64,000 bases of DNA from Struthidea cinerea. Its lineage: Eukaryota; Chordata; Aves; Passeriformes; Corcoracidae. Each line of letters opens with the position of its first letter. The first letter of the stretch is position 1. This document shows positions 1 to 9,850 of this stretch, piece by piece. The notes beneath the pieces are model-generated. The model was not told where the DNA came from, made no database searches, and was given only the letters and a program-made list of their open reading frames with translations. The DNA is taken from the NCBI GenBank assembly GCA_013397865.1, contig VZTI01001048.1:3327842-3391841 (forward strand). The letters run 5' to 3'. The translations under genes were made by a program, and so were the position numbers.

Positions 1-2988
1 CTACTGATCCTTTCAGTTTGGTGTTGGCCTTTGGTAGTATCAGGGAGAAAATAAGAGTTAAGATAATTGATGGAAATTTTTGCTTTCTTGACTATAGCTC
101 CCTTCTTAGAAGATTTTTGTTTGCTCAAGAGCTATAGAAAAATGCCATGGGCTTTAATAATGCTATGAACTAGCTTTCTTGCCTTCTTGCTACTTTCCAA
201 ACCACTGTACAAACATAAAAATTGGTTTATATTTCTTTGTCTGAAAGCTCTTCTATAGGTACCATAGGTTGTTCAGGCCCACAGCGCTGTACCACAAAGC
301 AAGAAATGAAAATCCTATTCCTTGCTTTTTAAAATATTGATCAGCCATTTAACTTTAACTGAAAGTGCAGAAAATACATTGTTTGTTGTTTTCATGTGCA
401 CATATAATGGGAATAAGGGATTGGATATTATATGAATCATTTTCTTTTATATAATGTCTTATCAGTTTGGTTCTAAATGGCCAATTACTAAATATTGTTG
501 TTTCCACTCCTAGATTTTACTGAAACTCTTCAGAGAGTTTTCATAAAAAAGGCTGAAGAAATCAGGAAAATATACAGAAAAGAAAAATTGAAATTAAATA
601 AGTGGATACAGAAAACCCACACAAGCATCAAATAGTAGCAGAAAAAGGGACAGTTAAGAATTCATGGGCTTGTGTATAAAATTAGATTCTGGGTCAGTGC
701 AAGTCAAGAGAATTTAGTCTCAGTAAAATCATAGATGCAACCGAAATGACAAGACTTGGAGTAAATGGTTTGTAACCCATGTCATCACATTTTGTTGCCT
801 CAGTGTAAAGGCCAGAAAGGCCTGTACTGTGCAGCAATAAAGGGAGAACAAAAGCAAGGCTTTTAGGGGTAGAACACCTCCAAGAAAGTACTGTCTGCAC
901 AATAAGGAAGAAAGTTTATTTTCATGAGAGAAGGTTATTCTGATGATCTTCGGCTTTGCTGCAAAAAACCAGCAGAGTTTTTCTTCATGCAATACAGTAA
1001 CATCTGTAAGCTAAAATGATTGGAGTAATAGGCAGAGAGTGATATCGTTTCACAAAAGACTTTGAATGACTTCCAGATGTCACTGCCAATACAAGTCACA
1101 ATCAAAATGACCCTGTAGTTAACGGCAGTAAATTTTCACAGAAAGGTGCCCTGAAGCAAATGGGTATTTCAGCCAGTAAGTCTGATGTTTTGATCTTTCT
1201 ATATCAAGTGCTCCACTTTTGGCACACACACTCATCTCTAAGGAACTACAGTCCTTTACTGGAAATATTAAAAGCATTTAAGAAGTAGAAGAAGCAGTGT
1301 GGTACGGTATGGATGATGAGACAAGCTGGCAATGGCTGGGGAAGCATGGGGAAAATGAGAGTGAGCCCCGGTGCATCCGATCTGGATCATGAGCTTGTGA
1401 GGTTAACTTTGTCTGCAGTGCACCACTATGTGTACTTTAATGCTAAAGAAGGATTTGTTTTTACTGTATAGGCTTCAGCAGAAAGACACATGAATGCCAA
1501 ATTCAGAATTAATATGATTTCCTGCTGTAGGGAAGCAGTGAGCTGCAGTATTTGTATATAAAGATAGATGAGGCAGGGTGTGCATCTTCTCTAACACGTG
1601 TGTTGCTTCTTTGTATAGCCACCCTTGTCCCCGCCAAGGAGAGCCTTCCAGGAGCGTAGAACCACTGCCTCTGTTGAGGCCAGAGTTGTAAAAAGTAAAG
1701 GAAAATCATTTGGGCTAAACTTACCTCCATGCTAACACAGATTTTCGAAAATTGGTTTGGACTTATCCATGTTTAATAAGAGAGCACCAGGAAGGTCAGA
1801 CTCTGTTGTGGAAGTCCAGTGGGCTTATGCTGGGCTCCCACAATTGGTGTTTTGTTCTGTGTCATTTCATTAAGGATCATTGCACCTGCTACTAATTGCA
1901 ATGTGGGTTATTAATAATGAAAGAGTTTTCAAAATCTAATTTATTTCTCGTGTTTCTGGCTGTTCAAACAATGACTATAGATTAATCAGGTTGCTGAATC
2001 AATTTGTGAGCTATTTATTCTCTTATTAACTTTTTAAAAAATCTTCTTTTCTGTTTAAATGTTCCTTCATTGTGTATTGATCTGTGTGTGGTCAAAAAAA
2101 AAAAAAAAAGAGTTTTCATAGGCAGATTGCAGCTGACTTTACCTTCAGGGTCTTGCTTCTTTTTATTAACAAATGTGGTAAATGTTGTGCAGATGTAGGA
2201 GACACAGTTTGTGCCCTCAAGAAACAGTAGAAACCAAACCATGCAAGCACTTGTGTTTCTGAGATGTGGAGTACAAGAAGAATAAAGTCGGTGATTTGTA
2301 GATCGATCGCTACTTCCACATGTTTGATTGTTGGATTAAAGATAAAAATGTGTAGTTTTGTGTGGTGCTTGCCAACAGGGATCTTTAGGAGTGTTTAGGA
2401 TTACTGGACTGGTTCTCCAGCCTGCTGCAGTGAACGCACTCCAGACCTGGCAGGGCTGTGTTCTGTGTTTAAAAGAGCTTTAAAATCACACTCAGACAGG
2501 ACTGGTTTATACCTACTAGTGTTACTTATAGTGGCCAAGAATAATTGAATGTCAGTAAAGGAAGATGCTTTTCTCTCTCTAGATATATCCCCTCACCCCA
2601 CCCTGATTTTGTTTACTTTCTGCATTTGGCAACAGTTTATGTCTCCTCATTTGCAATATTCTCCTGAATCCTCAGTCATCCTGTTTCCCTATTGTTCATG
2701 TGGGTATTTCTCACTGCATCAAGAGAAGAAATGTTTAAAAATAGAGAAATGCAATTCTTATTCAAAAAAACAGCAACAAAAAGACACATTTGGGGCAAAA
2801 GTGAAGTCTGGGGCAATTATAGTAACTGTTGCTACACTTAACTTATTAAAATATATTAAATTCATTAAAAAGAAAGGAAGCAAACTGCGTGTTGATGGTG
2901 TTGGTTCCGTAAACCTGTAGAAATAACTTCACCTAATACTGCTGTATGGTAACCGCTAATATCTAAACAATGTTTCCATCTCTTTTAG
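1..2988 (+). other. TOX3: TOX3 intron 3 (3' part)
   Basis: This is non-coding sequence upstream of the first exon in the window. It ends in a pyrimidine-rich acceptor at 2971-2988. A run of 16 A lies at 2094-2109. An open frame at 2549-2920 has low-complexity Lys-rich composition and no family resemblance. Nothing else in the interval is recognisable. Confidence 0.85.
2094..2109. repeat. Poly(A) run, 16 bases
   Basis: Uninterrupted A run inside TOX3 intron 3. No target-site duplication or element body was recognised next to it. Confidence 0.85.
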
Positions 2989-3258
2989 GATCAGAGTCAC
3001 ACACAAGTTTCCCAGTACCGCCAGGATCACTCTCTGATTATGAGATCTATTGTCCATATGACTGATGCTGCTCATTCTGGAATTATGGCTCCGTCTCAGC
3101 TCACCACCATTAACCAGTCTCAGCTAAGTGCGCAGCTGGGGCTAAATTTAGGAGGCACTAATTTGCCACACACTTCTCCCTCCCCTCCTGCAAGTAAATC
3201 AGCCACTCCTTCCCCATCCAGCTCTATCAATGAAGAAGATGCAGATGAATCAAACAGA
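2989..3258 (+). CDS. TOX3: TOX3 exon 4 (270 bp, 90 codons)
   Basis: This exon encodes the segment just before the HMG box. It starts [13 protein letters not shown] and continues through [15 protein letters not shown] and the [12 protein letters not shown] region to a Ser/Pro-rich patch and [11 protein letters not shown]. The acceptor is a pyrimidine-rich run ending ttttag at 2988, and the donor is AGA|gtaagt at 3259, close to the ideal consensus. Both ends are phase 0. Reading through the donor would add about 40 residues of intron-encoded sequence before a stop at 3378; that extension is an artefact. The serine-rich stretch is likely disordered. Confidence 0.95.
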
Positions 3259-6200
3259 GTAAGTTATTCCATGCGCTGCAGCGAGCAAGCTTCACGCACC
3301 TACACGCTGCATTTTCACGGATGTGGCAGTATCAGCTCAGCTGCAATGTCGTCATTTAAAATAGAAATGTTACGGTGAAGTGGAATATGATTAATTTGCT
3401 GGTTACCTTCTTTACTTAGGAAGTTTCCATACTACCTCCATAATAATAAACCTAAGAATAGACAGAGACATATATATGTATATATATATATATATATATT
3501 TGGTCTAATTTGTCTCAGGTTTTCAGATCTGTTGAGTTTCTTTACGCATCAGCTTTGGACAGTTTTGTCGTTTTGGTATTCTCTGGAGTCATGTAAAACA
3601 TAGATGTGTTTAGACAGAAGTAAAATAAGCTTTCTTCTAACTGAAAGTTTAGTTAACTTATATTTTGCTTTAAATAAATCTCTTATAAAAGGAAAAATTT
3701 TTGACCAAATGAGGTATAAGTGTTGTTATAGCAGTATATGTAAAAGGCCTAATTTAAGACTGTTCCATGAAAGGTTTTCTCATTAAGTCGATGAAAGTTA
3801 TGCATGTGGAAAACTCGTTGTACAGGATCCTCAAAATATCAAAGTAAATTACAATCATAGAGGTATATTTAGAGCCATTTGATTCCCTTGTTGCAAGAAT
3901 CTGTGCATAGTTCAACAAAAGAGGGTCCAGGGCACAAGGCACACACAGGGACCAGTGTTGCTGCAATCCCGGGTGTGCTGCTGGGATCCTCATCCCAGTG
4001 GGAAGATGCTCTGATGCTGTCAGTGCCTGGCCAGAGCACAGAGCTCCCAGTGCTCCCCCACAGCACCTGCCCTGCCCGGGGAGCACTGGGGACCTGGGGG
4101 GACACAGCCGGAGCTCCTGCAGGTGGTCACAAACTGCTGAGTTGCTGCTGCTTCTTGCCTGAACGGTGGGATTTTTAACCCCTGGCTTGTGTCTAAGTTG
4201 TCAGTCTAAGCCTGGGAATTGGGAAATGTCTCCAAGCTTTTGCCTTTTGAGTCTCAACTGCTGAAATTGTATCTTAAAGGAAAAACATAGATGGCCTCTT
4301 CGAAAGATGCTATGAACTAAATCTTAATTTTTTTTAATACAAATTAGCATTGGGGTGTACTTTTTCAGGTCAAGCTCATATGATGTGACTCTCAGAGCCA
4401 TGCTTAAAATGAGTAGTAACTATTCATGCATTTAGTTCCAATGAGATTATGCTGAGACTAAGTACTCTGGTAGAGAGAAGGGCCTGCACAACAGGACTCT
4501 CCCAAGTGTTGCCTACATAGTAGCTTTATCCATATAATATTAAGACTGACTTTCAATAATTTTTTGTAATTTATCTGATTTATTTCATGCATTTACTGAC
4601 TGTTCTTGTTCTTACTGTTTCTTAGGTTACTGGAGAAAAAAGAGCTGCCCCAGATTCTGGCAAGAAGCCCAAGACTCCAAAGAAGAAGAAAAAGAAAGAC
4701 CCCAATGAGCCACAAAAGCCAGTGTCAGCATATGCCCTTTTCTTCAGGGATACACAAGCTGCCATTAAAGGACAGAACCCGAATGCTACATTTGGAGATG
4801 TTTCAAAAATAGTGGCATCTATGTGGGACAGTTTAGGAGAAGAACAAAAACAGGTAAATTGGTTCAGGGTTGTCTCACGAGAAGTAATACAGCAATCCTT
4901 GTTAAAAAAATCCTCCTCCTCTGCCCTGAGTGGACCACGCTACTTGCTGATGTAGAACTCTACCTCTGTAGAGCTACACGGAGTTTTGAACTTGCTGAAG
5001 ACTTGGCATCTAAAAACTATTTCTTGTAAGAGTGAACAGGTAGTGTTAAATGACTGTATTTGTCTTTAAATTTTAAAGGGCAGTTTGTAAAACAGCTCAG
5101 GTTATAGTGTCCTAGAGTCCTCTTAAAACCATCTTTTGATGATTCCTATTTCAAAGCCCTTGTTTCCTATTAATAAATTAGAAAAGAGGAAGGTACTGCA
5201 TATGTACCATTTCCTTTGATCTGCCTTATGAATTTGTTACAAAGCGTGTTGATTTCTAACCTTTGAAGCCAATCCTCTGAGTCTCATTATAATGTTGTGT
5301 GTGAAATGCTATCTCCAACTCCAACTTGGTACAGAGTGATGAGTTTTATACTTCCTTGAGGGTTATTCTTCTTCCTATACACATGTAACTGCTGCACATG
5401 GATTGGAGGGGGTTAAAAAAATACCCTTTGTTTGTCTGTTCACAGTAACAGTTAACAGATGCTTCTATGGCAGAGCAGATTCCCAGATAGGACACCTTTT
5501 GGCAAGAGATGAATGGTACTTGTTTCTGAAATACATTTGGAAACTTTTAGTCTGATCTAACAGATGATAATGAACATGATTAAAAGGTGAACTTTAAATT
5601 TACTGATGATTAAAAATACAGATTTATTTTTGCCTAACTGTTCTTGTTTAACTCAATGGGATTCTTTCATGCTGGCTTTGGGGCAAGTCCAAGCCCTTTG
5701 ATCTGCCTTTTCTAAAGGTGTACAGAGTTTTTTATATGTAGTTCAAATATTTGTTTTTGAAAAAAGAGCACAAAAAAGTTTTGCTATTCTAGACTACTGC
5801 TGATACATTTTGGCATCTGAAATACTCAGTGTTCTAATATCCCTGCCACTTGGAGTCAATAAAATACTGTTTTCTGGGGAAGTAAAGATTGCATAGGTAG
5901 TCTTGTCAAACAGTTGGCTGCTCAAACTGATGTCAAATAGCAGCCTTTTGTTATTCATGGTAATCAACAATAACTGTAGTGCCAGTCCAGCAAGTAGGCC
6001 TGAAAGCCTGTAACCACCTGCAAGAATATTTAGAAATTTCAAGGAAGAAAAAGCACATCTAACAGTAGAGTGTTTTCAGGGGTTTTGGTCTATGTTTTTT
6101 GTTTCTTTGAAAGTGATTTTGAGAGCATTCTGGCAAAAACATCTTGATAGTTGAAGTTGGTGAAATTGTGGTCTTTTTTCATAGGTATATAAAAGAAAAA

Positions 6201-8719
6201 CTGAAGCTGCCAAAAAAGAATACCTAAAGGCACTTGCTGCCTACAGAGCCAGCCTTGTTTCTAAGGTAAGCGTAATAATGCCTTTGATGTAATGCAAGTG
6301 AGCTTTTACCCACGATATTGAAATATTTGGGGCAATGGGGGATGTTATGCAAAATAAAAGTAGAATCCTAGGATTTCTGTAATACAGCTCTACTAGATGT
6401 TGTGCTGCTGCTGGAACCCTGCTTAGTCTCTGCAAAAATAATTTCATCTCCCTACTGGCATAATAATGATTACCAGAAAACATCTTTGTAAATGTACATC
6501 TTCCTTGAGCTGCAGAGGCAAAGTAATGCACTTCACTAGAGAAGTAAAATTCAGTCATGAAAAATATACTGACCTTTTCACATTAACATTTGCAAGCTAT
6601 TTGCAGAGGTTTGTTTTTCCTCAAGTGCTGCTTCTCAAAGGACAGGCTTGCTCTACGTGGAGTTGGAGAGCAGTGGTTGTGTAACAAAGCTTACGTATTT
6701 CTTGCAGGTGAGGGGAAAGAAATGCGTGGTGGCTCTGAATTTGGAGAGTACTAACAAATGGACTAGCTGGCAGTGAGCCACATGGAGTATTTTAGTGGAT
6801 CTTGAGTTAAAATAAAACCTGTGAAGAAAACAAAGCTCTGCTGTCTTACTTGAGAATTTACCTTTCTAGACAGCAGCACTATGCAGGTTGTAGTTCTGTT
6901 GCATCTGAATATTGTAAATGGAAATGGGCTTATAGACATCTAAAATATGGGTAAAACATTACCAAGGTGGCTATTTCTCTAATAATATTTCATAAAGATC
7001 AATTACAAAAATATATTCAATCACCAGAAAGCAACAGCGGGTGATGATGTCATAACTCTTGAGAATATTTATTTGAATGTACAATTGCAGAGCATTAGTA
7101 AATCATATGGAAAGTTGCTGTGTATTTTACTTAATGTCTGAAAGTACAACATCAGAAATTATACATGTGTTTTTGAAAGCTGGAAGATTTCTTCTCCTTG
7201 CGTTGAGAAGCTGTGTTTTTCTGTTGCCTCTGGGACTTATATAATATTCTAAAAGCCTTTAGTATCACAATGCTAAGTTCAAGAGCAGCAGGAATTCTAA
7301 ATACCTTTGAGGGATATTATTATGTGAATCTTAAGTTCCCTTTTCAAAACCATCAGAAATCATATTTTTTTCCCCAAGTCCATGGGACCTGGACTGCCAA
7401 GTAACTTCTGGGTAGACTGCAGGTGGAAATAACTCAAAGTCATTGTATCTCGTCTCCTCTAAATAAGTCATCCTTGCTGAAGCTTTTTCACGTGAGATGG
7501 TTGCTGAGAGTAGGGATGGGATAGACACTCGAGCAGCACAGTTTGGTACATTCTAAGGTAAATGTCTAAAGCGTGTCAGTTAATTGCTCATTGGTTGATA
7601 ACTCCTGGGGAGGGGAGTGTGTGTGCTGCTGACTCCCAAAGAACAGGTTTTTTTAAAAAACATGTAAATGTGTTGGGCCTGTTCTAGCTCTTTCAGCGAC
7701 AAAATGTATGTGAGATCTGTGGCTTTCTGGTGTTGATCAAGAGCACAAGTTAGTTTTTGTCCAAGTAAGACCTGGAGGTACCATATAGGGAGGCAGATAA
7801 AGAGGTGATACATGTATTGGTGGATCAGTGATTGTTTTCAGGCTGCAGATTGATCTTTTGTGATAGAAAACAAAAGATGACAAAGGTCTCTGAGTAGCTG
7901 TTACTCTTATTTCCATGTAAACAGTAGCAATGCTTTTTCTGTTGAAAAGACAATTAATTTCTTTTCCAAACACAGGCTGCTGCAGAATCTGCTGAGGCCC
8001 AGACAATTCGTTCTGTTCAGCAAACGCTGGCTTCCACAAATTTGTCTTCCTCCCTTATTCTGAATAGTTCTCTTTCTCAACACGCGGCGGTTTCAGCGTC
8101 TCCCCAAACTCTTCAGCAGCCCCTTTCCAGAGCAATTGCTCCAAAACCCTTGACCATGAGACTGCCAATGAACCAGATTGTAGCTTCTGTTACCATTGCA
8201 CCGAACATGCCGACAAACATTGCAGCTCCATTGATAAGCTCTATGGGCACAAACATGGTGGCAACGCCGTCTTCGTCTCAAGTGAGTCCCTCGATGCAAA
8301 GCCAGCAGCACCAGATACAGCAGCTCCAGCAGCAACAGATGCAGCAGATGCAACAGCAGCAACTACATCAGCATCAAATGCATCAGCAAATACAACAGCA
8401 AATGCAGCAGCAGCATTTTCAGCACCACATGCAGCAACATTTGCAGCAGCAGCAGCAGCAGCATCTTCAGCAGCAGATTAATCAACAGCAAATGCAACAG
8501 CAACTGCAGCACATACAGCTTCAGCAAATGCAGCAGCAGCAAATGCAGCATATGCAACACCAGTCACAGCCTTCTCCTCAGCAGCACTCTCCGGGAGCCC
8601 CGCAGATCACTTCTCCCATCCCTGCCATTGGGAGCCCTCAGCCAGCACCTCAGCAGCACCAGTCACAAATACAATCTCAGACACAGACTCAAGTATTATC
8701 GCAGGTCAGTATTTTCTGA
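2989..8719 (+). CDS. TOX3: TOX3, 3' part (join 2989-3258, 4626-4853, 6185-6265, 7976-8719)
   Basis: TOX3 is a nuclear HMG-box protein. In mammals it binds DNA and takes part in calcium-dependent, CREB/CBP-linked transcription in neurons and epithelium. The four exons join in phase 0 into 440 residues with no internal stop. In order they give a segment before the box rich in Ser and Pro, a lysine-rich nuclear localisation stretch (about 4662-4697), an HMG box beginning [16 protein letters not shown] (4698 on) and ending with [10 protein letters not shown] in the next exon, and a Gln/His-rich tail ending QVLSQVSIF. That tail and C-terminus identify TOX3 rather than TOX, TOX2 or TOX4. Human TOX3 is about 576 residues, so roughly the first 135-140 residues (exons 1-3) lie upstream of the window. 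Every intron has GT...AG ends. Identification rests on my memory of the human protein and is very secure. Confidence 0.97.
3259..4625 (+). other. TOX3: TOX3 intron 4
   Basis: This intron of about 1.37 kb runs from gtaagt to tttcttag. It holds an (AT)n run near 3470-3499 and a GC-rich patch at about 3960-4110, with G-runs at 4078-4081, 4088-4091 and 4096-4101. Open frames on both strands in that patch look like composition effects. Confidence 0.9.
3470..3499. repeat. (AT)n microsatellite in TOX3 intron 4
   Basis: About 15 dinucleotide units of alternating A and T, with one G interruption near 3478. Such tracts vary in length between individuals. Confidence 0.9.
4626..4853 (+). CDS. TOX3: TOX3 exon 5: nuclear localisation stretch and first part of HMG box
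   Basis: The exon has 76 codons in phase 0. It opens [18 protein letters not shown], then a run of lysines (4680-4697) that acts as the nuclear localisation signal and basic extension of TOX-family boxes. HMG helices 1 and 2 follow, through [32 protein letters not shown] and DSLGEEQKQ. The acceptor follows a T-rich run ending tttcttag at 4625, and the donor is CAG|gtaaat at 4854. The human protein has Glu where this one has Asp in the FGDVSK segment, a conservative change. The two residues at the exon start (VT) also differ from the human AI. Confidence 0.96.
4854..6184 (+). other. TOX3: TOX3 intron 5
   Basis: This intron of about 1.33 kb interrupts the HMG box between helices 2 and 3. It starts gtaaat and ends tttttcatag. 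I see no repeat or conserved-looking element in it. Confidence 0.9.
6185..6265 (+). CDS. TOX3: TOX3 exon 6: third helix of HMG box
   Basis: This short exon of 27 codons encodes [20 protein letters not shown] and then RASLVSK, which is helix 3 of the HMG box and its exit. The acceptor is gtcttttttcatag at 6184 and the donor is AAG|gtaagc at 6266. Because the length is a multiple of three, skipping it would keep frame but remove the last helix of the DNA-binding domain; I see no evidence that this happens. Confidence 0.95.
6266..7975 (+). other. TOX3: TOX3 intron 6
   Basis: This intron of about 1.71 kb starts gtaagc and ends ccaaacacag. Open frames inside it on either strand are short and match no family. 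No mobile element was recognised. Confidence 0.9.
7976..8719 (+). CDS. TOX3: TOX3 exon 7: Gln/His-rich C-terminal activation region and stop
   Basis: This last coding exon has 247 codons plus TGA at 8717-8719. It starts [20 protein letters not shown] after an acceptor ending ccaaacacag at 7975. A segment rich in Ser, Thr and Pro follows ([15 protein letters not shown] and the [16 protein letters not shown] region), then a long Gln tract broken by His, Met, Leu and Ile (8303-8568). The end holds the [20 protein letters not shown] region and QVLSQVSIF. The Gln-rich tail is the hallmark that gave the gene its older name, trinucleotide-repeat-containing 9. It is thought to act in transcription activation and protein contacts. 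Confidence 0.96.
   Translation, partial: AAAESAEAQTIRSVQQTLASTNLSSSLILNSSLSQHAAVSASPQTLQQPLSRAIAPKPLTMRLPMNQIVASVTIAPNMPTNIAAPLISSMGTNMVATPSSSQVSPSMQSQQHQIQQLQQQQMQQMQQQQLHQHQMHQQIQQQMQQQHFQHHMQQHLQQQQQQHLQQQINQQQMQQQLQHIQLQQMQQQQMQHMQHQSQPSPQQHSPGAPQITSPIPAIGSPQPAPQQHQSQIQSQTQTQVLSQVSIF
8303..8568 (+). repeat. TOX3: Mixed CAG/CAA tract coding the TOX3 Gln/His tail
   Basis: The DNA is a CAG-like repeat interrupted by CAA, CAT, CAC, ATG and CTG/TTG codons. The longest uninterrupted CAG run I can find is six units at 8444-8461, followed by CAT. Frequent CAA and CAT interruptions normally make such tracts stable in length. The reverse strand reads as a Leu-rich frame here (8363-8560), which is only the shadow of the repeat. 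Confidence 0.93.
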
Positions 8720-9850
8720 AGATAAATGATCTTGCAACATGGCTTTGTGTTGATGGAGGGGGTAGGGGTAAACCATATTTGGCTGAAAACTGTAAATTGT
8801 TGATGGTAGTTATGCAGGGATGCATAACAGATCAAATGATCCTCTAAAGTGTCTATTAGATAGGCAATAAAGAACTACAATGTAGCTGTGTATCATCTTT
8901 TAGCTGACTATAAATCATTTTGTTTAAAAGAAAAAATGCTGTTCTCTTTTTCATGTGATGCCTTTTTAATTTATTTAAGCTTTACCTACAATATGTGAAT
9001 CAACTGGCCTAATAAATACCTGGAGCTTATGACTGCAAAATGGCCTTTCAGAGTTATATGCTATAACCCTTCTTTCTCTAAAAGTGAATAATGCACTTCA
9101 AGGCAGTATGAACTCATGAAGCCCTTAAAGCACAGTTGTAACTACCTGTAAAATTATGATTGGATTTCATACAATCATACTTGTATGACATGAGTTAGTT
9201 GATGGCATTTTTTGTCATGAAAAAATAGAGTAAATCACAGATTTTTGCCAAAGCTCTTATTTTTTTTTCTCTCCTAAATGTCTTCAGAAAAACAAATGCA
9301 AGTAACTGGACTTAAATGTTTGACCCAACCTTTCACGTCATTTCTCCAACTAAACCTGCCATAGTTTGTAAGAAAATATATATTGACATTTACCCTCTTA
9401 TGTTAATTCCAATTACAGAACAAATGTGAATATTATATTCTGTGTCAAAGTGATGAGTTTCAGATTTAATACACTGTATTTTTAAAAGGGAAATGCACTT
9501 AAATAAAACTGTTATTACAGAAAGCTAAGATGAAAAATACAAGTTATTAATACGCTGTAAAACCAGTAGAATATTTAAATGAAACTCCACAACTGAATAA
9601 TCAATGTAAATATTTTCTTTAAAAGTTGTAAGTTTTCATATCATGTGTTGTAAAGTTTTCATAAATGAGGCTTTAATGTAAACACTGGTAACATGAATTA
9701 TTAATTGCTACATTGCTTATTGTGTTTTTATGCTGTTTTATACTTTTTTATGAGTTATGATAGCAGCAATTAAGTTGTTTGTATTTTGCTTATCTAAAAT
9801 AAATGCTTTTATCTTGCTATAGAATAAACACATTTCAGTAAAACTGATGA
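8720..9850 (+). other. TOX3: TOX3 3' untranslated region (probable extent)
   Basis: The sequence after the TGA stop is AT-rich, without open frames of note, up to two close AATAAA signals near 9,800. The extent of about 1.1 kb is inferred from those signals. A Pumilio-type motif TGTAAATA lies at 9605-9612. Earlier AATAAA hexamers at 8866-8871, 9011-9016 and 9502-9507 could give shorter transcripts. The exact cleavage site cannot be seen without transcript data. Confidence 0.7.
9798..9828 (+). terminator. TOX3: Paired polyadenylation signals for TOX3
   Basis: Canonical AATAAA occurs at 9798-9803 and again at 9823-9828, 25 bases apart. Cleavage would be expected 10-30 bases after either one. 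A T- and G-containing stretch follows within about 100 bases, as expected of a downstream element. Only transcript ends could show which is used. Confidence 0.65.

Noticed and set aside
3259..3378. In-frame extension of TOX3 exon 4 to a stop at 3376-3378
   Set aside because: A near-ideal donor (AGA|gtaagt) ends the exon at 3258 and the next exon continues the protein in phase; the extension matches no TOX3 sequence I know.
8093..8560. Leu-rich open frames on the minus strand opposite TOX3 exon 7
   Set aside because: They are the reverse complement of the CAG-rich coding tract, so low complexity is forced by the sense strand.
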